In this document: one piece after another, positions 45,563-56,365 of the stretch
Position numbering within the stretch: position 1 is the first letter of the stretch
Layout: every line of letters starts with the position of its first letter
Assembly (NCBI RefSeq): GCF_000471905.2
Contig: NW_006495273.1
Span: forward strand, 2,218,678 to 2,282,677
Direction: 5' to 3'
From: Amborella trichopoda
Taxonomy: Eukaryota > Streptophyta > Magnoliopsida > Amborellales > Amborellaceae
Length of the DNA: 64,000 nt
Notes under the pieces: model-generated
Database searches by the model: none
Told to the model about the DNA's origin: nothing
Seen by the model: the letters and a program-made list of their open reading frames with translations, nothing else
Made by a program: the position numbers and the translations under genes

Positions 45563-46374
45563 TAAATTGGCTTATTATGATATTAAATTGAAATATTTTA
45601 ATACTATAATTCTAGTAAACTATGATGAAATCTATAATACCACACAAAGAAGTAGTAGTTTGATGCATAGTATAGCTCCTCTCTCTAGAATGATCCTACA
45701 AACATATAGACCGAGATCCATTTTGTAGGGAATGAGATCCCTATTTCTCTAAACTCAGCTCTCTAAGATCTCTTAAAGGAACCGCAAGATCAAGGTCCTA
45801 AGGTGGGACCGTGGTGTTACACCCATAGTTCCCACAACTACGCTTTCTCATTACAGTGAATAAAATAAAATTCCCAGGATAACTTTGAAGTTTTAATGCT
45901 CTTCTTTGGAGCTCTTGATGCTTAGTTGTATTATTTCTTTATGCAACCTTTTAGAAGCTCTAAAACTAAAAATAACCTAAATTTCAATTCTCTAGGGTTC
46001 AAAAATATGTACCTATAGAATAAAGTTGCATTATTAAACAATGATAGGAAGGTGCACCTACAAAACTTTGTCATGCAATACAATTTTGGTATAAAAAATT
46101 CTTAAAACTTCCAAAAAGTTCTTTCTAAAGAGCCAAACGGGCCTAATCAGTAGATTTAAATACAATGATAAATAGAATTTCAGAGTCCAAAGAGAGATTC
46201 ATCAAAGTACATGTTATCCTCAACATAACATTCTACCCACCATTAACATATCACACATATAAAAAATCAAGTGCCAGTCATGAAGATAAACTAGATGGCC
46301 TATGGAATCTTGTCCCTTGCACCTTTGCAACTCCACCTACTTCCAAAATCTTAGTAGCATTTATAGAAATAAAA
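45563..46374. other. Intergenic, no gene seen
   Basis: The 84-codon frame 45474-45728 overlaps the SINE and is a shadow; that at 46165-46386 shows no domain. Confidence 0.45.
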
Positions 46375-46555
46375 AAATTTGTATAAGTTTGACATTGTAA
46401 AATGTAGAATTAAGGTACACCTCAAAAATCTTTTGTAAAAAGTTGTTGTTTTAATGTTGGAAAAATATCTAATTAATCATCTCAACATCAAGATGTATGG
46501 ATACGGAGAAACGAAAGATTTTAAATCTTTAAAATAGTACATCAAGATGTATGGA
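46375..46555. mobile_element. MITE family A-like fragment
   Basis: TGTAGAATTAAGGTACACCT, TAATCATCTCAACATCAAGA and a duplicated ATCAAGATGTATGGA word match the 1160-1546 copy; cut on the right by the L1 fragment. Confidence 0.5.
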
Positions 46556-46735
46556 ACATGTTTATATAGAAGCAAATGGAGGTGCTCATGAGCTGGCTAA
46601 TCAAGGGTTGTTTTGGGGATGAGATTCTTGTGTATTTCTTTTGAATCTTGATTTTCTTTTATGTTTGCTTTTTACGAGATGTGTTCCTCTTTTATTAATA
46701 ATAAATTGAAGTAATTTCACTTATTACGGGTGAGA
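46556..46735 (+). mobile_element. L1-type LINE, C-terminal RNase H end and 3' UTR
   Basis: The frame reads HVYIEANGGAHELANQGLFW before a stop; this E-x-N-x-x-A-H-x-L-A pattern is the C-terminal RNase H segment of plant L1 elements. The 3' part ends TTTATTAATAATAAATTGAA, as usual for the family. About 180 bp remain. Confidence 0.65.
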
Positions 46736-46739
46736 ACTT

Positions 46740-46930
46740 TAAATTTCTCATTAACCGTCCTAAGCATGGGTTAAGGAGATGGGTTGCGTTAGGTACGCAA
46801 TCAGCGTAAAACTTTGTCATATCTTATCATGAATTCTGAACTTACGTAATAGAAAAGAATAGATGAACATTATTCTTGTAGCCGATCCCAAATAATTGAG
46901 ATAAGACTTGGGCGATGATGATGATGAAGT
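46740..46930 (+). mobile_element. RTE-clade LINE 3' end with (GATGAT) tail
   Basis: TGTAGCCGATCCCAAATAAT, TGAGATAAGACTTGGGCGAT and the tail GATGATGATGATGA (about 46914-46927) are diagnostic of plant RTE 3' ends. Directly abuts the L1 fragment. Confidence 0.75.
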
Positions 46931-47356
46931 AACTTCCATCAAGAAAAAGAAAAGTCTCAAGAACTAGCCAAGTCTAACCGGTTCTGAAAATTTCTTTGTT
47001 ATTTCTTAAAGACTTAGTCGAGTCTGAATTGTTGATTCAAACTTTGGCCCATTTGTTCTAGGCCCAAATTCGAGTTTAAAAATGCTGAATCTAAGGGTGT
47101 TGAAGTTTTTAGTGCCCAGAATCAAATCTTAATTGAAGGATCATAATTCAAGATGAGTTGGAGATTTAAATCCTTCAGCTACCTCATAATTGGATTTTTG
47201 AGGTGGTTAGTTCCCTATGTAGGAGGATTTTGAATGTTAATTCAAGGAGCACTATTTTCCCTTATTTTTTCAAATTATAATACTCATTGTTTGATATGTC
47301 AAATTTAGTCATAGCAACTAAGGGCCCTTTTAGATCACGGGTAATGATTTTTTTTA

Positions 47357-47722
47357 AGAGTATGTATACTATGTTCCCTCAAGAGCATAGTTTTCTTATA
47401 TTCCCTCAATTAGATGACCCACATGGGTGGATTTTTTTTTCAATTTGAAATTTTTTTAACCACCTTAGAATCATTAGATGATTATCATAAAAATAATAAT
47501 AACAATTTGAGTTTTCTAACAATTAGATCTCACCCTTTAAAAATTGGACGGTTTTTATTCAATTTTGAGACATTAATTTTTTCACGTGCTTAGAGGGTGT
47601 TGTTAGAAAGTATTTCTATTGAGGTTAATCTATTGTTAAAGAAGTTATACCCCCAAAATTTGGAGTCCTAAAACTAATCCTCAATGGGGTTTACTTGAGG
47701 GAGTAAATAGACAGTATACTCT
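47357..47722. mobile_element. MITE family C, copy 2
   Basis: Left AGAGTATGTATACTATGTTC and CCTCAAGAGCATAG; reverse complement of the right AGAGTATACTGTCTATTTAC and TCCCTCAAGTAAACC. The body contains TAGATCTCACCCTTTAAAAA and TTGGACGGTTTTTATTCAAT as in copy 1, opposite orientation. Non-coding. Confidence 0.6.
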
Positions 47723-49095
47723 GAATATCTTTTGGCTTCTTTGAAAATTTTGAAGGCTAGTAGGAGAGAGCCCGTTGGGTTTGCAAGAGAATAGATGCTT
47801 GGGAGTGAAGAAGATTCATCCGTAGAAAATCAGTTTTACTTATTTTGTTGGAAGACTTTTCCCAAAAATAAAGTAAAAAAAGGAGATGATGGCATGGTTT
47901 TTCATCAATTTGATCATCAATCATTGGAAAGTATTGGAGATTCGAAGGAAGAATATTAGGAAATAATTTTCAAAGTCCCAAACAAAACCTAAGTAGCATA
48001 TTTTTGGAATTTTTGAACGTCAGTAATCAATCTTTATCACTAGAAAAATCAAGCATGAGATTCAAATATCAAATTTTAAAGGGTTATATTAGGGTTGTTA
48101 TACATATGAGTATTTCCTTAATGTATTTAATATAGTTTTATACTCATTGCACCTTGTTTTGTAATAGAATTTTTTTTAATAAAGATATTTTGTCATTAAG
48201 AATGATAAGATAAATATTTTTATAAAAAACTAGTAACATTTTACTTATGATTAAAAAATAATCATTACTCCATATATATGATGTCACAACTTATAGGGAT
48301 TATTTCATTCTCCATCATAATTATTAAATAATTTTCTTTCTATCAAGAATTTCTACTTTACCCCTTATTGATAAGAGTTTCAAGTGTCCATTAAATACCT
48401 TAAAAAAATGCTCATGTGAGTACCATGACACAACCCAATTTTAAAACCGGAGTCAACAGGAACCATTTAGAGCAAAGTTTCAAAAATTGCCTATCCAATC
48501 TAGAATTCCAACTCGGACTAGATCAGGAGTTTGGTGATTCGAAGATGAAAAACCTCAAAACCGTCCGAGTCTCCCAAATTTTTAAGCCCAATCCAACACA
48601 ATAAATGACTAGTCAGGCTATGTGGAATGGGTATTGGACCCAAGCTTTCCACATGCATTCTTTTTTTAAAAAAAAATGTTCATTTTACACTTCATATCCA
48701 AACATCCCATGTATTACCATTTCGCTACGTGAAAAGAAACCCTAAAAACTTAGTAAACCCCTCGCACTCTCCATCTCTCTATATTTTCATACATACGGGC
48801 TACTTGCTGGTAAACTATCAAGTCACCATATAATCGAACCATTGGAAGAGTAGGATCTAACATTCTCAGGATCAAATAAAATTCAAAATTACATCAAAAG
48901 TTCCATGCCCCTTACATCACATTTATACAGAGGTATAAACATTACACAACACAAGCTACTATACACAAGTTTTAAACCAAAAATCCAATGTCATAGTATA
49001 GAACGGAACCCTGTCCCAATCAACAAGAACATACATAAAGTCTTCCAAATGATCAAAAATTAGCAAGTCATGTGTGAAAGGCAACTTCTCTTCCC
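47723..49095. other. Intergenic and probable 3' UTR of the minus-strand gene that follows
   Basis: 48416-48604 holds an open frame starting in ATTTTAAAACCGGAGTC, a word resembling MITE edges elsewhere in the window; I do not take it as a gene. The last about 200 bases are plausible 3' UTR. Confidence 0.4.
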
Positions 49096-49846
49096 TTAGA
49101 TGTGCGACTCCAATTTAAGAGCTTTGGTTTTGAACCTATACCTAGGCAGCCTAGGGATAACTTGGCTGGGGCCCATGCCAAACTGACCTGTGCTGTTTGT
49201 GAGCGGAGGACCATCGTCGTAAATATGGCCGACCAATTTTCCACAAGCCAAACACTTGATCTTGGTGCGCTTCCTTTGAATGCCCCAATAATTCAGAGTC
49301 TCAAAGAAAGGCATGATCTTGTCCTCTTGCTCAAGCTTAAACTTGGATGTGTCTATTGAAGAGAAGGAAAGAGTTCCCTTGTTGCCTGCTTCAAAGTAAG
49401 CATCTGGAGGGAAGAGGTTGTTGCTGTTGAGGTTTACACTTGCCCCACATTCCTTACAACTGTAATCCATAAAAATGAAATATGATAATCAGATAATTGC
49501 AAAGACGGGGAACTACTCTCTCCTCCCCCCACCCCAGCCCCCCACCCCAAAAAAGAAAACAAAATTAATCACTAAGATATGGCACGTAGGGTATTTATAT
49601 CTTATATACATATTCATCCATAAGAAGAAAAGAGAAGAACTTACATATTTTACCCACCCAAAAAAAGATATTACATGCATACATGTGCGTATAGATGTGC
49701 GCATGAGAGGGCATTAATAGATATGGAGTGCCACTTGACTGGGCAGGGTTTCCCCACCATAACATACTATAACATAAATGGAGCTCGACTAATCCACGAT
49801 AACAAAATTTTACGATAAAAATTTGAGTAGAACAATCTGGTGTGTG

Positions 49847-49879
<33 letters not shown>

Positions 49880-49953
49880 CAGAGAGAGAGAGAGAGAGAG
49901 TTAAAATGATGATATAAACGAATATCATGGCATTATTACCTGTAAAAAGACAT
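49096..49953 (-). CDS. Zinc-ribbon protein, At4g08330-like (125 aa, two coding exons)
   Basis: Coding exons are 49953-49940 and 49459-49096 on the minus strand. The first holds only 14 nt (MSFY plus two bases of Ser5); the intron 49939-49460 begins GTAATAATG and ends ATTACAG. Splicing gives MSFYSCKECG, which restores the YSC start of the family better than the ATG inside the intron end (49470), so I prefer the spliced start. Two CxxC knuckles (Cys6/Cys9 and Cys74/Cys77, CLACG) should bind one zinc ion; between them lies the conserved block TLSFSSIDTSKFKLEQ ... NYWGIQRKRTKIKC. The family is plant-specific with unknown function; Arabidopsis At4g08330 is annotated as possibly chloroplastic, but no transit peptide is visible here. 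The 5' leader lies about 49954-50030. The gene looks intact. Confidence 0.8.
49846..49901. repeat. (TG)n(AG)n microsatellite inside the intron
   Basis: TGTGTGTGTGTGTGTGTG then ACAGAGAGAGAGAGAGAG, in the intron of the zinc-ribbon gene; likely polymorphic. Confidence 0.9.
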
Positions 49954-50030
49954 GGAGGGGTATCAGGCAAAGGATGACACTGAGACCGAGCTGGTGCCCT
50001 GCGAGGATGGAGAGGAACTTGAAGAGAGAT

Positions 50031-50656
50031 TAAACAAATAATGGGAGAGAGAGCTTCCTTATTGACAAATGGATTGGACAGCCTGTATGGTTATATGATA
50101 GCTAATGAAGCTCAAGATCAGCAATCATGTAGTACAGAATGTCGACCAGTCATTCAAAGGATGGTGTCATGAAGCTCCAAATTCTTTGGTTAAATGCCTT
50201 ATTTAGAAGGTGAGGTCAAACTTTGTTCCTGACTGCCAAGCAAGGAATGCAGGTTAGAGGAATATGGACATAATAAAAAATAAAGTAGAATTAAAACAAA
50301 AATCAAAAGGAAAATTCCACAAAATTAAAGAAAGACAGACCAATTATGAATTGATGAACTGTGGAAATTATACCCAAAACTGGGATTTGGAAGACCAAAA
50401 TTGATGGATGGTATTCCACCAGATAATTCATTTCAGTTCAAGAAAGTACACAAAATTCACGGCAATTTCACTACACCTCATACAAGAAATTCCTGCAATT
50501 AGATTGCTACAATAGCTTCAAGCATCCAAAGCTTCTGCTCAATAAACCTATTTCAAACTGCTTTCTAACAGTATAACATAACACTGCTACAGATTCTCTA
50601 ACATATAAATACCGATGGTTGCTTTCCCTTAGAATGCGACACATCGAAAACTCCCT

Positions 50657-50657
<1 letters not shown>
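50031..50657. other. Intergenic between two minus-strand genes
   Basis: No coding frame. May hold the promoter of the zinc-ribbon gene; no clear TATA box found. Confidence 0.4.
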
Positions 50658-50696
<39 letters not shown>

Positions 50697-51055
50697 ACTA
50701 CGCTATCGACCAAACCAAACTAAACTTACAGTAAGGAAAGGAACGACAGTAACGGAAAGACGTCCTACCTACGTTAAGAANNNNNNNNNNNNNNNNNNNN
50801 NNNNNNNNNNNNNNNNNNNNNNNNNNNNNNNNNNNNNNNNNNNNNNNNNNNNNNNNNNNNNNNNNNNNNNNNNNNNNNNNNNNNNNNNNNNNNNNNNNNN
50901 NNNNNNNNNNNNNNNNCTAACTACTCGTACTACAGTACTTCTTAACTAACTATAAATTAACGTAACGTAGTTGGTTCGTTCCTTTCCGTTAACTAGTCGA
51001 CGACACACTAACTAACCTACCCTCCTCCTCTCTCTCTCTCTCTCTCTCTCGCTCA
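50658..51055. other. Assembly gap (136 Ns, 50781-50916) with odd flanks between two (CT)n runs
   Basis: (TC)n runs at 50660-50692 and 51028-51052 enclose the gap. The 85-110 bases on each side are atypical: many TAACTAAC, TACGT and ACTAGTCGAC-like steps, little of the A/T-run style of the rest of the window. GGAAAGGAACGA on the left and TCGTTCCTTTCC on the right are exact inverted matches. This may be low-quality consensus at a hard-to-read microsatellite. Confidence 0.7.
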
Positions 51056-51131
51056 TCATACGCATGCCAACAACAAAATTCCATGAAAGGAAGCATCGGA
51101 AAGAGCTCCACTTAGAAGATCCACTCGTCCT

Positions 51132-51478
51132 TCAACCATGGCCTTGCATATCAAGCATCTCATTCAGTTCCTTCAACCTCTGTAAACCTTCACTGATCAA
51201 AAACCGAACTTTCTGCTTATCATTGCAATGCCTGTTCTTTTCAATCTCTTGCCTCATTGTTTGGTCCAGCTCGGCTGCAAACATTTTACTTCACAATTTA
51301 GACAATTGGCCTCTTAGCAATTGGAACTCAAACCAATCCAAAATGCTTTGGCAATAATACTGCATATTCTACCTCTAGCATGAGCCGGTGCTCGACGAGC
51401 ACTCCTTAGTGCACTTCTGTAGAGCTTTAAGACACGAGCACGAACAATGAATGCCTGCAAGTCTAAGGGGAGAACCAT
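51132..51478 (-). CDS. LYR-motif protein, LYRM2-like (82 aa, two exons)
   Basis: Minus-strand exons 51478-51373 (106 nt) and 51274-51132 (143 nt) with a 98-bp intron (GTAGAA ... TTTGCAG). Joined, they give an intact 82-residue protein starting MVLPLDLQAFIVRARVLKLY. The L-Y-R signature is at 19-21, followed by the helix RSALRSARRAP; the second half, EIEKNRHCNDKQKVRFLISE then GLQRLKELNEMLDMQGHG, matches the LYRM2 branch of the family. LYR proteins are small three-helix mitochondrial factors that bind the acyl carrier protein and help build Fe-S proteins or respiratory complexes (family knowledge); human LYRM2 is linked to complex I. An N-terminal basic helix without acidic residues (1-31) suits mitochondrial import. 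Length is typical. Frame 51064-51357 on the plus strand is a shadow. A short upstream ATG frame precedes the start, unless a 5' UTR intron removes it. Confidence 0.85.
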
Positions 51479-53404
51479 ACTAATGGACTCTCTACCCTAG
51501 ACAATATGTATTGTGAGTTCATCACAGCCTAGTGAAAAGGGAAAAACTGGGAGAAAAAAACACCTCCACAGTTCAGAACTGTCCATGAAATATATTTTCA
51601 TGGTTTTGTGAGATTTAAGTAGTGAAGAAAAGATTTTGCATAGGGAAATTCAGGGCCAAACTTTGTTTTTCTTTTTGTTCTTTTCGAACTCGAACCAAAA
51701 ACCACTAGACAAAAGATGAACATGGATGCTTTTCATCCCAATATATTTCAGAAATAGCTTTCGGAGTGCCAAAGTACTGGCATCCTGAACCAAAGCAATC
51801 GCTGCAGAGAAAACTCTCAAATTGTCACACCAAAGAAACAAACTTATAGAGCAGTGTTTTGTTATATCCTATCAAAGAAATCAATGTCTTCTTCATGTAA
51901 AACCTTTTGCAAACAATCTAGCATTGCATTTGTCAACCCTTCCATTGAGTATTCACTTCCTTTAGAATCCAAATCGTCATGAATTACTTGCCTTTATTGA
52001 TCTGATGTCATTTCCATTAATCTCACTCAGGCAACTTTATGTCCCCAAAAAGAATTCAGTTCATTATACTGTCGAATGAGATATACAAAGATTAGTTCCA
52101 AATTTCTTTATGTGGATGCTTAGATTTATTCATTTTACGGACTTCCTGCCATCAATTTCTAGAAACTGAGTGTATATTCTTTATCAAGGAGGAAAAATAA
52201 ACCTGACCGCAACTACTTTTAATTATCCACAACCAGCTGAAGTCTGAATATCAAATTTCTACAGACTTAATCATCCTTTCAACAGTTCAGAAATTTCTAC
52301 AAATGGAAAAAAAATCTTTAAATATGCAAATGATTTGAAATCACCTCCAACTTAACGTGGCTAACCTAAGTCCAGAAATGGAATTTTATTCAACACATAA
52401 ATGGTCAAAACTGAAAATCCTTGCTCACCCTAACCTTAATCGCTAACCACATACATGTCCATGACAAACATCTCAAAATTTCAATCAATGTTCTTTAAAT
52501 AAGCCAAACTAAATATTGCTGTAGAATATGACACTTAATGGTAAGGTGAACAATTTCAACATTACCAAACTAGATTTCCAAGAAAATAAGGAAAACCTAT
52601 AAATCTCCCTCTCTATGAATCAAAATGCCACAAAACTTTAAGAGACAGCTGTTGTAATTAATGGTCAAATTATTTCATATCCACATATTTTCAAGCCTCA
52701 CAGTAACCCACATGTGAGATGCACACATGCTTTATGACAAGGTTCGCCTGAAAAACATTTGCAAGTCCTTTTCAAAAGGAATCAGTTCTTTGTGACCAGA
52801 GATCCAATGTCCATGAAACTTTATTAAGGGGATCCAATGTCCAACAAAAGTATATATGTGAAAATCATCCTTGTCTTTCTAATGAAAAATCCAGATGTCA
52901 TCAAAGTTTAGCCGAAGCTATTAAGGATTTAAGCGATCTAATGATGATGGTTTTCAAATCTTACCCAGTTGCTTGTGCAAGCGAATTAGCAGATGCACAA
53001 GGCTAGTCCCCCCAAATCCTAGTGTTAAGGTATTCTTCAAATATAATGTCAGATAGGGTTCGGATTAATTTCAATATGCTTGGGATAACAAGTACAACAA
53101 GAGTAGCAACAATCCAAAATAGATGGCCGGATGGCCTCACATAGGTAAACAGTGCTTACAACACAATCACGAGAATAAAGATATCCTGAGGTTTGATCTG
53201 CCCGTTAAACGTGCAACCATAGATCAGCAAACAAAAAAAGAAAAAAATCTTTACATTGAACGTTAAATGTGGATGGAATATAAGTTTTCATCTGCATATT
53301 TAATTTGCAAACACAGAGTTGCAAACATGTTTTCTCTCTTTTTGTTTATATTGCATATTTTAACACCAATAACATTTAGAAGGACATATTAAGATGCTAC
53401 GATC
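51479..53404. other. Upstream of the LYR gene, possibly 5' UTR intron or promoter
   Basis: No supported coding region. TATTGTCTAG at about 51491-51500 (minus strand) would serve as an acceptor just before the LYR start. A 63-codon minus-strand frame at 51650-51841 begins beside a CTCTGCAG but has no known domain. Confidence 0.35.
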
Positions 53405-53683
53405 ATAATTATCGGGATCACCCCTATAGGACATAAGTTCTGGCTCTTGAATCCAGCTCTCGCGCTCCAAACCAGGGATCTCAATCAGACCCCCTTTTTT
53501 TGGGGGAGCTTGATCCTTTTCCCAGAAATCTTGACCCCTTATTCATAGGGATCTGGATACCCCTAATTCGGGAGCACAATCCCTCTATTTGTGAATTTTG
53601 ATCCCTATATTTGTGGATCTCGATCCTGTCACGTAGAGATCGCGAACTTTTTGTAATGTGGATCTTGAATAAACTATTCATGG

Positions 53684-54060
53684 CAGTGTTTCAAAAAACG
53701 CAAGGCAGGACCAAGGCAGTCGGGAGGGTCAAGGCCGCTCAGCGCCTAGGCGGACGCCCAGAACCCGAGCGGCTTAGTAGAATTTTTTTTTTTTCTCTCT
53801 CAAAAATAGGCTCTATTGGGTTTTAGGTTTCAAATGAACCTAAAACCCACAATTTTTCACTTTTAGTATTAAAAAAATGACCTAAAAATACCCTCAATGA
53901 GGGGCATTTCCGCCTCTGGGCGGCCACTCGCCTAGGCGGGTTCCCGGGCACCCAGGGATATCTACTTTTTTTGGGCGCCTAGGTCTGGGCGATGCGCCTA
54001 GGCCCCCAGAAACGCCTAGGTGGCCGCCCAAGCACTGCGGTCCGCTTTTTTGAAACACTG
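53684..54060. mobile_element. hAT MITE with perfect 8-bp target duplication
   Basis: Left end CAGTGTTTCAAAAAACGC; reverse complement of the right end CAGTGTTTCAAAAAAGCGG. ATTCATGG flanks it at 53676-53683 and 54061-54068. The 8-bp duplication and CA...TG ends define hAT. The 377-bp body is GC-rich at both sides and carries five GCCTAGG(C/T) palindromes, which may be subterminal transposase-binding sites (inference). It sits inside one of the GATC repeat units, so it is younger than that array. No coding. Confidence 0.92.
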
Positions 54061-54068
54061 ATTCATGG

Positions 54069-54829
54069 GATCTCAAACTTCGTATGTAAGGGATCACCAT
54101 CACATATGGAGTGCATATTGATCCTAAGAGAAATTGGAGCAAGTTTCTCATGTCGACACACAACTGTGGTATCGAATACTCATTGGGTGCACTAGAGGAT
54201 GCAATACATGGCAAAATTGTTGAAAATTTGACATAAATTCAAGCTACAACTCACTCCAGCAATGGAGAACTGAGAATTATTCATGATGATGCTCACACAA
54301 TTTATAACATGCAAGTGTCGAGAAGTGAAATGAAGATGCTTCTAGAGAAACATACTATATCCTTGATCCCATCAAAAAACAGACTACTTGGAAAAACTTT
54401 TTACATAAAAAATTCAAATATTCTCTTTTGAATAATATGAGTATTTCAAAGATGAAAAAAAGAGTGGATTTTGAATTGTTAAAAGCTGATGGAGCTAGGC
54501 ACGAGGTAACATAAAATGACATGTTCTCATTATTATTCATTGTAGCATTAGAACTATATGCAGAACCTTATACTGTTTCAATAGCTTTTCTTCATGTTGA
54601 AACCAATGAAGTGATAACAGAGGTGAAGGACCTTTCAAAAAAGCTCAATCTGTAAGGGTTGTGGGGCCCGATGACTCTTTACTTTCACATAGGAAAATAG
54701 TATTTTTTTGGTATTGTTATTTTTACTGTTTATTTCGGCCTTTGGTAGAAGCACCTTTCCTTACGTAATCCATTTTACTATATTGGTACACCAGAGGCAT
54801 CATTAGTCTGTGACATATGATAAACAGTA
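54069..54829. other. Unrecognised interior of the foldback candidate
   Basis: Pieces such as GVHIDPKRNWSKFLMS and TTHSSNGELRIIHDDAH can be read on the plus strand near 54110-54300 but are broken and fit no family I know. It could be a captured host fragment or old transposon. Confidence 0.3.
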
Positions 54830-55300
54830 GAGAGACATTGATGGTTTCTTTTGGAAATCAGTGGAGGTTATCTAGGTGTTGTACACTCACTCATTCCTCT
54901 TCTAGAGTGGTTGCCAGGAGGGCTGGCACAGGTGGAGGGGGTATCATCATTATCAATGACGAGAGTGAAAGAGACAAAGATTCTAGCCAGTTGTTTTCCA
55001 TGTCCGCAGGTGAGGAATTTTCCACTGGATGTGGTTTGTCTTTTGTTTTCCATGAAGATTGTTCGTTGGAACATTTGGGGCTTGGGAGATGCTCGGAGAA
55101 AGCCGTTTTGTGGGATCCTTCTCTTTTGAATAGCCTTTGTCATGTATTGAGGGATAGATCTTGGTTTATTGTCTATGAAAGTCCTTTGCCTAATTTTAAG
55201 TGGCTCTTGGTGAATATTTATGGCGCTATAATGGCAGATCAGGAAAAGGCAATTTTTGGAATCTCTAATGTTGTTTCGTATTTGCAATGACAAATTTGCT
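54830..55300 (+). mobile_element. L1-type LINE, endonuclease N-terminal fragment
   Basis: MKIVRWNIWGLGDARRKPF at about 55053-55110 is the start of an L1 apurinic-type endonuclease domain (W-N-x-R-G-L-G motif, here WNIWGLG). Further on, WLLVNIYGAIMADQEKAIF is the N-x-Y-G block of the same domain, in another frame, so the piece is damaged. Nothing of the reverse transcriptase of this element follows. Confidence 0.65.
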
Positions 55301-55559
55301 TATTACATTATTTCCATGTTAAAATCCTAGTTTTTTAATAAATTATAAATATTAACACAAGGTGTTGTGGCCACCAGAATGGTTTCCAAAGGTCAAAAAG
55401 AAAGAGGTGCATAGTTTGTTATAATGTCAGTTATGCTCATCATTTTATAAACTAACAACAATTATTTTTCAATTTTAAAGGAATTAATGAACATTAAGTT
55501 ATTACAACATTAGTTTTTCAAATTGTAATAATTATTTTTCTTTGGTTTTTACTCTTATT

Positions 55560-56365
55560 GTATGTTCTTCATTTCGAGTTCTATTCCTTGTCTTGCCACT
55601 CATCCATCTTAAAATCATCATCTCCACTACACTTATTCTATGATGAGCATATTGTTTTTTGACTGCCCAACATTCCGCCCCATAGAGAAAACCGTTGTCT
55701 TATAGAACTTGCCCTTCAGCTTCATTGGTATGCGACGATCACATAAAATTTCGATTGTGCATCTCCACTTCGCCCACCCAGCTCTAATTCTATATACGAA
55801 ATCCTCCCCAATCTCTCTATTTTCCTAGATTATCGATCCAAGATATCGAAAGTGCGTTATTTTTTGTATTTCCTAACCGTCAATCTTAGCTACTTCCTCG
55901 TCTCTACTCCTATTATTACTTAATTTGTATTCCATATACTCTGTCTTAGACCGGCTAATTTTCAAACCTTTAGAGTCTAGAGCATCCCTCCAAAGTTCTA
56001 ACTTTGTGTTGACGTGGTTTCGGGCCTTATCAATCAAAACTATGTCATCTGCGAACAACATGCACCACGGTACCTCATCTTTTAAGTGCCTAGTTAAGTC
56101 GTCCATAACTAAGACAAAGAGGTATGGGCTCAATATCGATCCCTAATGTTGACATACAATCACTGAAAACTCACTCGTATCTCCACTAATTGTTCATATG
56201 CTAGTTAGTGCTTTATCATACATATCTCTCACCAAGTCGATGTAGTGGCTAGAGATTTCTTTTTCAACCCCCACCAAATCAAATTTCAAGGTACTCTATC
56301 ATAAGTTTTATCTAGATCAATAAAGACCATGTAGAGGTATTTTCCCTTCGCCCTAAACATCTACA
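55560..56365 (-). mobile_element. RTE-clade LINE, reverse transcriptase fragment
   Basis: Minus-strand pieces from right to left: YMVFIDLDKTYDRVP (palm A), then SPYLFVLVMDDLTRHLKDEV and PWCMLFADDIVLID (palm C, FADD present), then GLKISRSKTEYMEYK, GSII-ENREIGEDF, RIPMKLKGKFYKTTV. This is the plant RTE order. Several stops and frame changes; no endonuclease and no 3' tail remain. Its right end abuts the inner edge of the right GATC arm. Confidence 0.8.

Noticed and set aside
45474-45728. 84-codon plus-strand frame and a tRNA-like look
   Set aside because: The tRNA-like part has pol III boxes on the minus strand but no cloverleaf or acceptor stem; explained as a SINE.
53894-54214. 106-codon minus-strand frame
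   Set aside because: Lies mostly in the GC-rich hAT MITE; repeat-derived.
54868-55293. 141-codon minus-strand frame
   Set aside because: Antisense to the L1 endonuclease fragment; no motif of its own.
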